Shown here: positions 27,101 through 42,100 of the stretch, one piece after another
How the letters are laid out: every line of letters begins with the position of its first letter
How positions within the stretch are numbered: position 1 is the first letter of the stretch
Source of the DNA: Fragum whitleyi
Taxonomy: Eukaryota > Mollusca > Bivalvia > Cardiida > Cardiidae
Reading direction: 5' to 3'
NCBI GenBank assembly: GCA_948146395.1
Contig: OX411544.1
Location: 52,715,933 to 52,779,932, forward strand
DNA: 64,000 bases
Translations under genes and position numbers: made by a program
The notes under the pieces: model-generated
Database searches by the model: none
Seen by the model: only the letters and a program-made list of their open reading frames with translations
Told to the model about the DNA's origin: nothing

Positions 27101-30100
27101 TAAGTCTCAGATTCTTTATGATGCTTAACTATTGTAGGCTAATATCGAAGCAGTAATGTTTTAATAAGTCACCCATCCTTAAACTATTCATTTATATATT
27201 TGTGACAGGCATGGGCACACAAGCTTCATGTAGATCTGATCCTGGTAGCAAATTGGCCTATAATTCCCTTTATTTTTGCCCTTAAAAATGCACTGTGACA
27301 TATTATCATTAAAATAGAAGGATATTGTTAGCCATCAAATCCCTGACTAGTAAAGAATTGAACAAAATTAGCATGCAAGGAAAACAACTACCATACCAAC
27401 TGATGGAAACATGTAAAACCAAGATTCCATGCAACTGTCCCAGCTTATTAACAAAGCATGCATCTATAACAAAGCAAGTGTTCTAAATAAAGCAATGAAG
27501 GTGGTAAAAAAATCTACATGGTGGAGTTTGAAAGAAATTTTTTTACAACAAAGCCATATTTGTGACATATCCATCAATTTCATGTGGGCTTTTTATGCAG
27601 AGATTGAGCATAATGGATAGTTTCACAGTACATTAAAAAAGATTTGCTAAGGTTCTACAGAGTCAGTACAATTAACAACATCATGAAATTGACAAGGTGG
27701 ATGATTTTGGAATTAAATTGAATGAGTGCAATGAGTGAGTTTTGAGTGAAATGAAAGGGAAATATCCAAATATCTCTAATTTTGTCAAGGATGACCAATT
27801 TGAAATATTTATTACATCCCTTACAAAAAATATGCCTACAAGTTCTATAAATAGCTTGCTTTTTCTTTAAGAACCAATCAGATGCTTATAATTTCAATAA
27901 TGTCAGTGAAATTGTGGTATTTTTCTAGCTATATTATCTTGAATGTAGTTATTGATCTTATCTTTTTAAGTGATTTTGGAGCGTTTTTGAAAGGTTTGAG
28001 TGAGTTCTGGGAATAGATGAATAAATAGCTGGGTGAGTGATTTAGAATGGTTTTGATTGAAATGAATGTCAATTTCACTATGTAACTAACTGTACCTATC
28101 TTTAGATTGTGTGGATTCAGAGGTTGATCAGTATTTACTTCGCACATAAGTGAAAATATTGAAAAATTCATGAACAGGCTCTTACATTCATTTATTTAAA
28201 ATACTAATTTACTAAAAAATTGAAGGTCGAAAGAAGAGTAGGGTTTTTTTTTTCATTTCATATGCTTTCAAATGAAATATCAATCAATGTGTAATATTGA
28301 CTTATTTGAATTTAAATTTCAAGTCATCCCTGCCATTCTACTTTTTTTTATTTGGACACTATTTGAAAAGCACAAACAGAAACTAAAGGAAACATTCGAG
28401 AAACATGCCACAAAGACAACAAATACAGAACAATGTCAAGAGAGCATGGACCATAGTTTTACATGGTTCGCATCCAGTTGGTCCAGTAGCCGCTGTTTTG
28501 TATCAAACAAATCTCTCCCAACCTGATCATGGTCGTCTAGTAGTCCATCTATCTTCTCTTTAGCCACTAAAATAGAAACAGTTAACCCTTGTTATTGCTG
28601 TGCCTGGAATTTTCCTGCTAAGGAAGGAGGTATAGACAAGTATCAGTCTGCACATGTGACCTTACAGCCTATACAACCTGTTTTCTTTTTTTTTTAACCA
28701 GAAAATTTTACAAAGTACATGTATATTTTCAAATTTAACATTGAATAAAAATAATTACAATTAGTGCTTTCATTCAATTATTGGTGGATTTAATAATAAA
28801 TCCATTCAATCATTCCCTTTGCAGTGATATGATATTTGTCCATTTTTAGTATTTAATTTGTGGAAATGTATTCTTCACTGATAGAACCCATTTCAGTATC
28901 CAATCTCAGTTCAACTTAGTATCTTGTTTTACCAAGTTTAGAAAATCTGTACAAATATACATACTGATTTGCCCATATTTAAAGTAATTGCCAAGATATA
29001 AGTTCTGTGAATATTGAACAGAGAGTTCCAACTTCTTCTCTTCCCTTGTTTCAACAAGTTTAGCTTTTCTGTACCATAAATGTGTACCATTGAGCCTACC
29101 TTTAAGTTGATTTCCCAGATGTAAGTTCTGAGCATGTTTGATTGATAGTTCAGATTTCTGTTCCTCTATTGTGCCATTAAGTTGAGCTATCATATGTAAA
29201 TGTTCTTCTCTTTCAGCTTTCAAGGCTGTAAGCTCCTCCTGTAGACTGGATATCTGTACCTTCAAGCTGGTAGAGTCTGAAGACTAAAATCGTATATAAC
29301 ATAATTTTATTGTAAAATACCTACATGATATAATGGTGGTGTAAAATAAAGCTTTGTTTAGATATAAAAAAGAAAAATAATTAAAAACAAGATGTGTTTG
29401 TGAAACATGAATGCCCCCGTAACAGCGATCTCTCGATAAGGCAAAGGTTAAGTTTGGTTAAGTTTTCGGACAGACGGACGGACAGACAGACAGACTGACG
29501 GACAGACAGACAGACAGATGGACATGAGTAAAACAATATGCCCCCGATCTCTCGATACGGGGGCATAAAAATCACATCAATATGCTCCAGTATACATTGA
29601 TGGCTCAGTGTGAAACATTTGTAACTGCCTATAAGTTTATATAATTTTTCTAACCTTACCCTGAAACTCGTGAGGAAAGCATTGTGGGAAAGAGAGCAAT
29701 TAATTGTTTTATCTCCTGTTATCAAAATTTTGCTTAACATAAAAGGCATTTACTTTTCAAAAATAATTGCAACTTTTGTCAATATAGACAGCTCAAAATA
29801 TGATTATTTTAGTAATAGATTTATACTTAGGATGCAAAGGAAATCATTATGAAAGTAGATAGAGTAGTAATCTGTTTTTGACTGATGGACATACAAATAC
29901 ACTGACTCTCCAAGGTAGTTTAATAAAATTAATTGACATGGGCACAGCCTACAGGTGCCTAGGCTAGGCTGTTGGGTGCTGGATAGTGAAAAGAGAATTT
30001 AAGTCCAAAAAGGGGAAAAATTTGCACAAAAATGCATCTAGAGTGACCCCAATTGATAGTATGTGTTCCTCTTTTGATGTTGAACATGTGTACCAAGTTT

Positions 30101-33100
30101 CAAGTGAATGCCTTCAATAGAACAAGAGATATCACAAAATGTCAAAGTTTTTGAACGACAACAACACCAAGTCTAAAGCAATAACTGAGGTTTTCTCTGA
30201 AAACACCAGAGCTTAAAATATTAAAGAAAATTTCCTTACTTCTTGAGTATCCCATCCTTCTGAGCTCCACTCAAGTTCATGTAGTTTTTGCTTTAACTCG
30301 GCAACTTCTTCCTTGTGTTTCTTACGTATAGTCGAGACCTTATGGTTGTGGGCGTCCTGCAAGGATGAAATCTCAAACTGCCTTTGATCCTTCTCATAAT
30401 CAAGCTGCTGTTGTAGGGCCTGGAAGATATTAAAAGTAAAGATATTGTGACACTGTGTATTTCTTGTTTAAGTTTTTTTCCCCCATCCCTATTTCTGTTG
30501 TATTACAACAACTGGAGAAGATAATCAAGGATTCCAGTTATTTCTAGCACCAATGCTATCTCATATGTGTTTCAGAGTCTCTAGTTACACATCAAATTTC
30601 CAATTATAATAATCCAAGGTTTCTAACACTGAAATGTTCAGCTTTCAATATTTGAATAATGTTGCTTTAAATACAGTGTTGGGGGTTTCTCCTAGGAATC
30701 ATGTATTTGTCAGGGTTCTCCCTGGCTTGAAAAAAGTTGTCGCCATCATTTTCGCCAAATGAAAAAAGTTGGGGCCAAATGGATGATAGTTTGGGCCAAA
30801 TTGATGAGACTCTGTGCCAAGTTCAATAAGGCTTCCGTTTGTTCTGACTATTATAAGAACTTAATTGTTTTTGTCAGTTATTGTGTTGTTGCAATGTGCC
30901 TAATAAATCATTCAGAATTGAAAATGTCACATTTATACCATATAGTTTTTTAAATCAAGAAGGCTGAATTGTGTCCTCTTCCATTTATAACCATCAGTAA
31001 CTTCAGTGCTTTGATATGGAAAGAGTCTGGGAAGAAAGCGTTATTGACAAAACACTTATATTTTTAAAATTAGCATAGAGTTAATATAGATACATTCGTT
31101 TTTAAATCTGATGGGTCGAAACTTTTTGGGTACAAATGCACAGAAAATAAATTTCATCTTGGTGATTATTCAACAGTAAAAAGTGTAAGTTTTTGGTGAA
31201 AATAAACAAATTCTACTTTATTTTTCAAAAATCATGTGCAGAATCTTCAATACTACCTGTATGAGAAAACAATTTTACCAGAATTTTTCGGATTCCGAAT
31301 CGCGGAACTGCTACCAAGGGTGAAACTATCAAAATTAATCAGAGCATTTTAGACCAATTTAGATAAATATATTGGTCAGAAAAATGTAAAAGGGGACTAA
31401 ATTGATAATTTTTCGACATAAATAATGCAAATATGTGTCTGCGAGTCTGAATTAATTACTCTGTTAAAATCCTTCCATAACACCGAGGATGTGGTGTAAT
31501 TTAGTCACGCCCACTTACGAAAATTAATATCGGCGATCATCCAATGAGCTGCTTGTTTACCTTATGTTATTGAGTTAGCTGTCAATTAAAACTTTTATTG
31601 GATAAGGAAATGTATTTGTGGCGTGTCAGGCCTGATGACATAATTGACTGGATTCACAATGACTTGACTCGAGGATTATATTTGGAGGAAAATTCAGGTT
31701 AGTCTCAAGAGATGCATTGTCTTTTTTGGCGCCATGTATTTTCACCAAATGAAAAAAATTGGAGCTATAATTAACTTTTATTCGCCATTTGCGAATTTGG
31801 CGATCGGCAGCGTGAACGTTGTTTGTGACGATTCAAATGAGTACCCATAACATTTGTAAGAAGAATCACAAATATAGGCATTGAAGATCAAACTGTACAT
31901 CTGTATAGTCTGATCTTAGTCTATACTGTCTGAAATGGGTTTATTTACATCTTTGTGTATACACAGTCAAACCTGTCTTAGCAAGCACCCAAGGGGCATT
32001 TAAAAAGTGCTTGCTTAAGACAGGTGCTTGCTTAACACATATAAATTTTAGTGTTATTGATTCATTTGGGAGCTCAGTGGTCCCTTGCTTAAGACAGGTT
32101 GCTTGCTGAATACAGGTTGCCGCTAAGACGGGTTTGACTGTACATGTACTGTTAAAAGCATGATAATGGTTTGTTCAGCTTGTCTCAAAGACAACATAAT
32201 CTCATAAAACTGCTGTACTCACCTTAAGTTGCTGAACAAGTTCTTCATCTTGACCTTGTGCTTCGCTACCACCTGAAGTCTGAAAAACACAAGTCATCTA
32301 GATATATGAGCCTGTATTTGACATTTTCAACAAATTGAAACATGTGTGAGTTGCAAACTTTGAGCAGCCTGTACGGTTCCACAGTGCAACAAGAACAGTG
32401 GCTGTCTGTCTGAAGACACTTCTTGGCCTGATATATCTACAAAGCACAAAGCAAAATCTCTGGTCAGACTGTGCAATTGCACAGGCTGGCCAGAGTATTT
32501 GCTTGGCACACATTTCAAATTGTTGGAAACGTTGCGCACAGGCTCATATATAATATGTACTTCATGTTTTGTCCAAAGGGATATGTGCTACCACCAAGGA
32601 TCAAACCCATGACATCATGTAATAATTTGTAAGTGCCTTTACTTTTTAGGCTTTAATTTTCCCAGGAAAGGGTTTCAATTCAAAATGACAAGGGTCAGCC
32701 AATTTGATTATTTGATTGACCTTAAGTGCTTGTTTAAATACAGCTTCTTGTTAGCACAGCTTTCAACAGGCTGTTGGAGCAAGCTGAGGAACCAAGAGAT
32801 CTACAAGCAACACAAAATCATGTGTAAAAGAAGATTAACTAACATGAGTGTCATCGAATTACTAATATAGGCACCACTCATCTATAGATACTCTTGACTT
32901 AATGATAACCAAGAACTATATGTAATACCAAAGATACCAACAAAAGAGTTCTGAATTACTAATAAGGGCTCTGCTAAAACACCTGACTGTCAAGTTATCT
33001 AATCTATAGATCTATGGGTACTCTTGACTACCTGGCAAAAATTAGAATAGTTAGCTATTATAGTCCTAGTAATGGTTGCAACACAGTTACCTTTAAAACT

Positions 33101-36100
33101 CAATCTTTAGAACCAAGAATTTTTAAAGGCAACAAAAAGCGATGTGTAAAGGCAATATACTATTATAAGAGTCCTGTATTACTAATATAGGCATCACTCA
33201 AACACCTGACCTTCATAGTATCTTATCTGTAGGAACTCTTGACTTAATGATATCAATTAGAATTGTGTAGTTTTTATTGTCTTAGTTATTGTTGTAATAG
33301 AGTAACCTTTTAAAAATCAAATGTGAGATTCAAGAAACTTTTAAGGCAACCAAAAGCGATGTGTAAAAGACAATATACTACTATAAGAGTCCTGAATTAC
33401 TAATATAGGCATCACTTAAACACCTGACCTTCATATTATCTAATCTTTAGGAACTCTTGACTTAATGATATCAATTAGAATTGTATAGCTTTTATAGTAT
33501 ATAGGTTGTGATAGAGTTACCTTTAGAAATTAAACTTGAGAACCAAAAAAAATTTAAGGCAACCAAAAGCGATTTGTAGAAGACAAAACACTATATCTCT
33601 TACTGGAGAGATTAAATGTTTTAAAATTTTATCAAATCCAAATTGCCATCTGCACTTTTTTATGAAATCAACCTAGCTGTGTGAAATAATTTGTCTGATA
33701 ATTGTCAAAACAGGAGTGAGGACAATTTGAAATGTTTGCACAATGTGAAAGCCTCAATGGTAAAAGCATAACAGCAGGATATTTGCACATTTTATCAATC
33801 AGTCAGAGCAAAACTAATGTAAGTGCCTATATATCTATAGGCACTTACAATAGTTTTGCAGTGACCCCTTTGATATTTACTGCTATCAGTAAACTATTAA
33901 TCTTGTCAACATGCAATATTGTAGATCAAAGAAAGAAGGCCTGTCACACAGGCAATTAAACTGTATTTATTGTGCAGTTATCACCCTTTTTTACGACCAT
34001 CTTGAATTAAAATATTTTGGGTTTACAAGTTATACCAAATCCCAATGATTAAATCTAATGCACATTTAAAGGTTTTGCAACTGCGTATAAAATACAACCC
34101 CCTTGGACTAAGATCTAGCATTTAGGTTAAAACTCATACATGGAATCACAATCATGGGGTAAGCATATCATGAGTACCTATGAGCGATTTCTACCAGTCG
34201 GGCTCAAAATTTTCCATAATTATACTGTAGAAAGCACAATACATGGACAAACACCATACTGCACACCTGTGCAGGCTGATCTTAATCTTTACAGTCTGCC
34301 AAAGTTTTGTGTGTATAGAAGAATAGACATCATGAGAGAGGTTAAGAAGGGAAATGGTGAAGATCTATTGGGTTATAAGGGTAAAACAAATATCCCTCTC
34401 ATAATTCTTCAAGTTTACTTAACAAATTTTCAGATAACAGGCTGAAATAAGTAATTTGCAACACCTTGAATAAACAAATAAGCAAATCATTTTCATATGA
34501 TTTTGTGTGCTGAATGAAGCCTGTTACAACATGCCAGCCTATGCAATCTTGCCTGAACCTAACAATAGAGTTCTTCATAAGGAACAGATAATGAGTATAA
34601 ACCAAGAGATTAGAAAAAGACTATGTAAAGTGCCTATATATCTATGGGCACTAACTACAGCTTCGCACCGGCCCTTAAAAATTTGTTTATTCTGAGCAAC
34701 TCTATAAAATAAAATTACAGAACTTTCAAATAATGTAACAGTGGGTCTGTTAAACTTATTTTTTTTTTAACAGACCGAACTAATTTCTACCAGATGAAAC
34801 AATAGAACACTTTATATATTTCACTGAATTGTACAAGTCAGTCAATCAGACCAGCATGATTTTTACTGGACATGTCAGTGGGACCAGCCGTATACGTGAA
34901 GCCTGTCCGAGACACCTGCAATAATGGATTCTCGTTTGTTTGAATGGGGTTTTACACCACAATCTTACAGTTTCATCGTGGCGGCTGGAGCACCTAACAA
35001 TGGATTCCTCCTATTTCTCACACCAGTACTACCATTACATCCTTTCCTAGCCTCCAGCTGCTATACTTCATAGGTCTACGATTATCAACCCATCTTTTGC
35101 TCAAGTAAAATTTAGTTAACCTGACATTCTTGAAAGAAAAAATCTAACAATTTTGCCGTTCCTTACTCAGTGTGAAAAATAAGATTGATTTTTCTATGTC
35201 AGTTTTAGCTTTCAACTTAATAATTGTAGGATAATTTGAGCCCTACTAGTCAGAATGTATAAAAAATTGGCTATTGGAGTTTAACCCTTTTCATGCTGAA
35301 TAAATTTTGGCTAAAAATTTTCATCAAAATCTTAGGGCAAAAGGCACTGAAAGTATCAACTGTAGGTCAATTTTTATTTGAAAAACTAAATCTATTGACA
35401 ATTCTGGTTTGAAAGTTAGAAACAGGTGGTGTAGACTAATATAAGACTGCACATATGTGCAGGCTGATGTTTGTCTATAGCTCCTGTCAAGGCAGGAATA
35501 TTCCAGGTTCAGCATGACAAGGGTTAATAATTGTAGGATAATTTGATCCCTACTGACTAGAATGTCTCAAAAAGTGGCTATTGGAGTTTAAATTAAACAT
35601 GATAAGGATTCATGTAGGCTTGTAAATGGATAGGGCTCTATGAGGGTTCAGAGTTTAAAAGCATACCATTTTTACTGAGGAAGTCAACTCCATTCCCAAA
35701 GATGACCTAGTGACCCTTGTTTTATCAGTACAAATTTGGAGATTTACTTTAGTTTGTACAGGGGCACCCAGACCCATCAAACATGCAAAAAAGGCGGCAA
35801 AAAAGACAAATCATGCCTACCCAGACGTAGAACCACATTTTGTAAAATTAACCTTTAAAGAATATGTGTCAAGATATAAAATTCAAATTCTTTTTACCAA
35901 ACTAGAAAGCCATGAATGGCTTGAGTCGCTCCACAGGCTTTAAATTCTTGTAAAAGCAAATAAATGTTTTGACTAGATTTTAAGATATTTGGGGTTCTAC
36001 TGATGTTGAAAATGATTCCATCAGTTACATTCTGAGAAAATGATTTTCATAGTTTCCACTATATAACACATTGAGGAATGACCTCTGCCCATAAAATGCA

Positions 36101-39100
36101 TATTTTTCATCCAATCAAAATAATTTTTGGAACACTGATAAAGGACCACTCAAGGATCATACCAGTGAAATTTGGTTGATATTCAATGATTAGATTCTGA
36201 GAAAATGATTTGCAAATTTTCCACTATATAATATATAGAGAAATGACCTCCGCCCATAAAATGCATATTTTTCATCAGATCACAATGATTTTTTGTAGAC
36301 TGATAAAGGGTCACTCAAGGATCATTCCAGTGAAATTTGGTTGATATCCATCACTTACATTCTGAGAAAATGATTTTCAAAGTTTCCAGTATATAACATA
36401 TAGAGAAATGACCTTCGCCCATAAAATGCATATTTTCCATCTGATCACAAAGATTTTTTGTGGACTGATAAAGGACCACTCAAGGATCATTCCAGTGAAA
36501 TTTGGTTGATATCCATCTGTAACATTCTGAGAAAATGATTTTTCAAAGTTTCCACTATATAACATATAGAGAATTGACCTCTGCACATAAAATGCATATT
36601 TTCCATCCGATCACAATGATTTTTTGTAGACTGATAAAGGGTCACTCAAGGATCATTACAGTGAAATTTGGTTGATATCCATCAGTTACATTCTGAGAAA
36701 ATGATTTTCAAAGTTTCCACTATATAACATATAGAGAAATGACCTCCGCCCATAAAATGCATATTTTCCATCCGATTACAATGATTTTTTGTAGACTGAT
36801 AAAGGGTCACCCAAGGATCATTCATGTAAAATTTAATTGGTATCCATTGATTAGAATCTGAGAAAACTCACTTTTTACCATATTTGGAAATTAGCCACGC
36901 CCATAAAATCCATGTTTTTCATTGGATCAAAATTTCTTGAACAACTTTGAAAGAGGGTCACCCAAGGATCATTCCTGTGAAGTTTGGTTGAAATCCATCC
37001 AGTAGTTTCTGAGGAGAAGATTTTTAAAGAAAAGTTTACGACCGGACGGACGCACGCACGCACGCACGGACGGACGGACGCACGACGGACACAACGCCAT
37101 GACAATAGCCCCAGTGGCTTTCAGCCAGTGGAGCTAAAAACTATTAACTTAACCATTTGAAGCTTGCTCCTAACCATATTCCAGTAAAGGGGAGGTTCAA
37201 AGCACTCACCAACAGGTCATAAATCAATGCCTACATCACATGGCCAATGAAAAAGTCTATAAAAAAGAAAATTCTTCAAGCCCATGTTGGAGTTTAAGAA
37301 ATGCACAATGCAAAAACTTTTGCAAGTGTTCAGAAATTATACACTGCATTGCAAGTATGTATACCTTGGTTTGATTGACCCATATTGACCTCTGTGGAAA
37401 AAGTGCTTAAATAACAAATACCAAAATATTTTATCTATTAAATAAATATATATTAAATGCAATACTGTTTGTTATTTGTTCCAATGAGAGCATGTGCAAT
37501 GCCGAGTTTTTTTCAAAACAATACAGGATGCATGCAAATGCTTTCTTCAACAAGATTTGTAGTGACATTATATACAGTTTTGGCAAAAGTTAAAATGACT
37601 GCTTTGTGCAATTGTACTTCAAAATATTGTATTATGACCTTTTGAGTCCATTGGACTCCTTACTTGCAAATGGAAGGAGTCCAACTGGTAAACAAGGAGT
37701 CTCGGACTCCCAGACTCCCCTTAGTGTTAAACCCTGAAACCATGCTATAAACAGGGGGAGGGGTCGGGGGGTGAAAGCTTGGTAAAATTTCTCCAAACTA
37801 CTGTCACATCAACACATAGCAATGCCTTTGTTACTTTTTATCTTAAAACTACTGACTATTCAAAATTGTCTTAAATTTTAAAGATTTTTAGAAGTCTGTA
37901 TTGCACCAATGGCTAATTACCGGCAATCGGCAAGACTGCGCTTAAGGTTTTGTACACAATGCAAGCATATTTATAGCTTTTTCTAACTTCTCAAATCAAT
38001 CAATAAATAAACTTTTTCTTACTTCTACGGCTGGTGCCCAGCCAACACTATTTTAAACTTGGCCTATCAAAAACAAGAATCACAGCATCATGTAAAAGTC
38101 ACAAATTTTAATGTGACTTAAGAATTAGGTGTTCACTATCTTTTTTATTTTGAACACAGTGCACCCCAACCAAAAATGCACATCTGAAGCAATTAGTAAG
38201 GTAGTGGAAAAATGATAGTTCCGCAACATTTCAGAACTAATGATCTTTAACAATGTTGACCATTGCAAGGTTTCCTAATGAAATCATAAGGAAACCTTGG
38301 GTAATTACAGATCCACTACCTTAAGGAAATATACTGTGGGATACCCAAAGTTCAATGAATTCTTCCATTCTCTTAATTTTACAAGCCTTTTTGGTACTCA
38401 CTTTTCTTCCGTTTGCATACCTTTTTCACTTTTCATGTAACTTCTAGGCTAGTCTTCTTTGTTATAAAAAATTAATGCCTTCTCTCAACTTACAGAATTT
38501 TGTTCAGCAATCTTTTTCCAATGTTGACATTCTGCCTGGAATTTTTGTAAGTTACCACGGAGACGATTGATCTCATGTTGCATAGCAATGTTATCTCCAA
38601 AGTCATGTCCATCGCCTGTCAGACCAATAGTCTCAAAACCTGAAATTGAATAAGTTTTGATGAGGCATCTTTATTCTATCATTTTTCAATGCTTTGTGCT
38701 AATAGAATCTACAAAGAAATGATTAACCTTTCAAAAAAAGTCACAAATAAAACATACAGGTGTCAGACTTAAAAAATCAGAAGATATTTGACCTAAGCAA
38801 AAGCCAGCCAGCCAGCCTTTACAATTCAAGATTACTCAATCAATTAATCAGGTTATAAAAAATATGTTGTGGCAAAATGCTTGACCAAAATCAAGAAAAT
38901 GTATGTTAAATCCAGCATTATACTGTTGATGGCAAAGTTCTCCTCAGTTTAGAATAAAAGGTTAAAAGTATAGTATGAACAAGTTGATGATGGTGAGCCC
39001 TCAAAAGACCAAATTAATGCTCAAGGATTAATAAGTTTGTAAAGCCTTTCAAACTGGACCAGTCTAAAATTTCGAAAACAATCCAGAAAGGATTCAAGCA

Positions 39101-42100
39101 CTCTATATTGTCCTTTTTCTTATAAAATCCCATAACTACAGCTTTAAACAAGCTGTAGTTATGAGGTTTAGGAAGAATGTCGACAATATATATGACACAG
39201 ACTGATGAGTACACTAAGACTAAGAGTACCCCATCTAGTAATGGAGGGACATGAAGGAGCTATGATAAGATAAACTCATCTTGTTGAACCAAGGGACATT
39301 ATCAAGCACCATTCAAACAATTGACCTATCATCCCTCTGATAGTACACCAAATAACTTTACACAAAATTCTAAATTACTGTGGTTATGTACATGTATTGA
39401 TTTTTGTGGTTATGTATTCTGAAATCATTTCTGACAATTTTTATTTTCTCATTATGAATTCTGAAATTATTCTTTTCATGTACTGTGTATTGATGTTATT
39501 AAAAAATATTTTTGTTGTAATTGTATTAATTGTTCTAGTTATGTGCTTTTAGTTTTTTGGGGTCATGAATTTTAAAAAATTATGTTCATAAACATGTATA
39601 TTTTTTCAAGTATTGATTTTTATGGTTATGTATACTTATAATTATGTTATATAAATTTTAGTTTCTATGGCAGAAAACCTTTTTTCCTTTTTGTTGGGCT
39701 AAAAGCAGGACAACTGAGTCATAAGAAAGCATCAATACATTCGGATATACCATACATTTAACCTTGAAAAATTATATTGTATAAATTTCAGTCCAACAAC
39801 CTAGAAATGGTGATACAAAAAATCACAGGACTAAGTAGACATCAGTACAATATGAATTTACAGGATTTTTTATGCAAAAAATGGTAAAAATTAGTGTTGG
39901 CCGCAAAGATTTTTTGCAAAGTTAAGGAGGCCAATCAAGCTAATTTCTTCAAACTATTTCAAACAACATTTTTCACTTGCTTCAACATGTACGCACAAAT
40001 ATACATAATTTCACTGTCCAGAAGTCAGAAGTTTAAAGGCAAAAGATAGGGTGTTATTTTCAATTTTTCTTCATTTAAAAACAAGGAAGAGAACCATCTA
40101 AGAATTCATTAGGTATTCATTTAGTATGTGAAACATTGAGCATTTGAAAATTGGCCAACGTGACTAATATGAAAAGAATACTGCCAACATTACAACATAT
40201 CCTAGCAACTATCAGCCAAGTTTGATTCCCTTAGCATTCGGTGGATCAACAAGGCTTTTAATATCGTAGATAAAACATTGTATTTCAATTCTTTTCCTAA
40301 ATCTCCCCCTTTGGTGATAAGATAGAGATGGATACCAAATCTACTTCTACATCAGTTCTATCTTTTCTATACCTATATTCACCTTCATATAATACCTTCA
40401 TTAATTTTGTCTATGAAATTCTGGATGAATGACAATTATTTTGAAGGGTCAGTGCAAAACTGGTGTAAGTTCCTATATATTTAAAGGCACTTACAATAGT
40501 TTTGTACTGATACGATGTTATGCAGTGTTTGGCTTTACATTCTTATTTTTTCCTTTACACATAAAGGCTTTAGGCAGAAAGAATGGGATATCATGCTAAT
40601 ATCTTAAAGTCTAGATCAGAAATTTTATACATTTTAGTCAATGCAATTTATCACATATGAGAATATAGCACCATTATTTTTAAGGACATAAAGAGAGAAA
40701 ATTGTATCTAAAATATTCAATTTTTTTCTCTTGTATAATTTTTTAGGGTTTTTTTTTCTTTTTTCGAACATAATTATATTATATTTCTGAAAAGCTAATT
40801 GATGTTTTTCTTCTTTTTTGGATAAGCATTATAGATACTTTTCTTAGTGTTAAATTACTGAGAGAAATTACACTTAGAATTCTTTCTGTCTTTCTTGTTG
40901 AATTGAGAATAGTTTATTGTCAAGATAACACTGTCAAAATTGTCAGACTAACACAGACCATTGAAATATGGCTTAATGTTTTAAATTGTAAATCTAGATG
41001 CCCTAATAATTTAAAAGAGTTAACGCAAAATGATTATAACTGCCTATTCTAAAGAGAAGACAATTTCAACTATTTTGCATTGAACCCATTAGACAAGTTT
41101 AGAATTCACACACTGATAAGAATTTGAAATTTAAAAGAAAAGGTGTACAAAAAACACTTGGACTTTGTACTAACGTAACAGATTTGCGTAGACTCGCCGG
41201 ATATGGGTTGTCAAGTATTAACTGATAACGCCCAACCAACTTGTCTTTTTTCGATAAAAAAAGTTGAGAGTTATACAGGAAAATATTTTCTACCCAGTGT
41301 TCCTTTGCACAGTATGACCTTCCTCTTACAATATCTACAAATTTTTGATTTCCGATAGAAAAATGAGATAATGAATTCAAATTTAGTTCCTATAAAGATA
41401 CATGTCTTGACATGTTTGACTATTGAAAACTTTAAAATGTCATGGATATGATTGTAAAATATGTCTTCCACAAGGTTTGAGATTAACTTGTTTGATAGTA
41501 CAGCAGAATCACATCAATAAAATCAAGGAGTCTTAGTTAAAGCAAGGATCATTGTTTACACTTCGGAAAAAACTGTGGAAAAGCAGAAATTGCTTCTGGC
41601 AATTTTTTCTCTAATTATTGCACAACTAGTTTATTCATTTATATTTATTCACATTGTTTTTAGCTTTCAGGTGTTAAAAGTGTGTTGAAGCGCAAAACAG
41701 AAGGCTACTAATGGCAACTGCACCAGTAGGAACTTTTTGAAGTCATATTTAATGAATAACAAAGTATGACTAAAAGAGATCATTCATATGGTCATTGAGT
41801 CCATAAGACTCCTTTATTATAAAACTAGAAAGTCCCTCCGGGATCTCAGACTCTAGGTCTCTCTTTACTATCAAACTCCATTCAAGAGAATTTATGTACT
41901 ACACTTTTTGTTTCCTGATTCATATATACATGACCATTCTAATCTCATACAATTACAAATTACAGAACAAGGGCTACCATTGGAAGAGACTTAATGTCTC
42001 AGCAAGTAAGAAGACTCTTTATTACATTGACACATTACATCAGGGCCTAATGTTATAAAACTTTTCTCATTCTCAATTCAAAATTTTCTCAAATTCCAAT

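Noticed and set aside
29381..29749. 122-codon minus-strand frame with [18 protein letters not shown]
   Set aside because: The translation of the GACA/GACGG microsatellite of a pearl element, not a protein.
31975..32140. CRISPR-like spaced repeats (gcttgcttaagacaggt)
   Set aside because: Only about three imperfect copies within a 177-bp inverted-repeat element in an animal genome.
34140..34445. 101-codon plus-strand frame
   Set aside because: No family recognised; it contains words of the TTAACCC MITE interior (cacacctgtgcaggctgat), so it is likely repeat-derived.
36875..37105. Minus-strand frame with [18 protein letters not shown]
   Set aside because: The ACGG-type microsatellite and right part of a family D pearl element read backwards.
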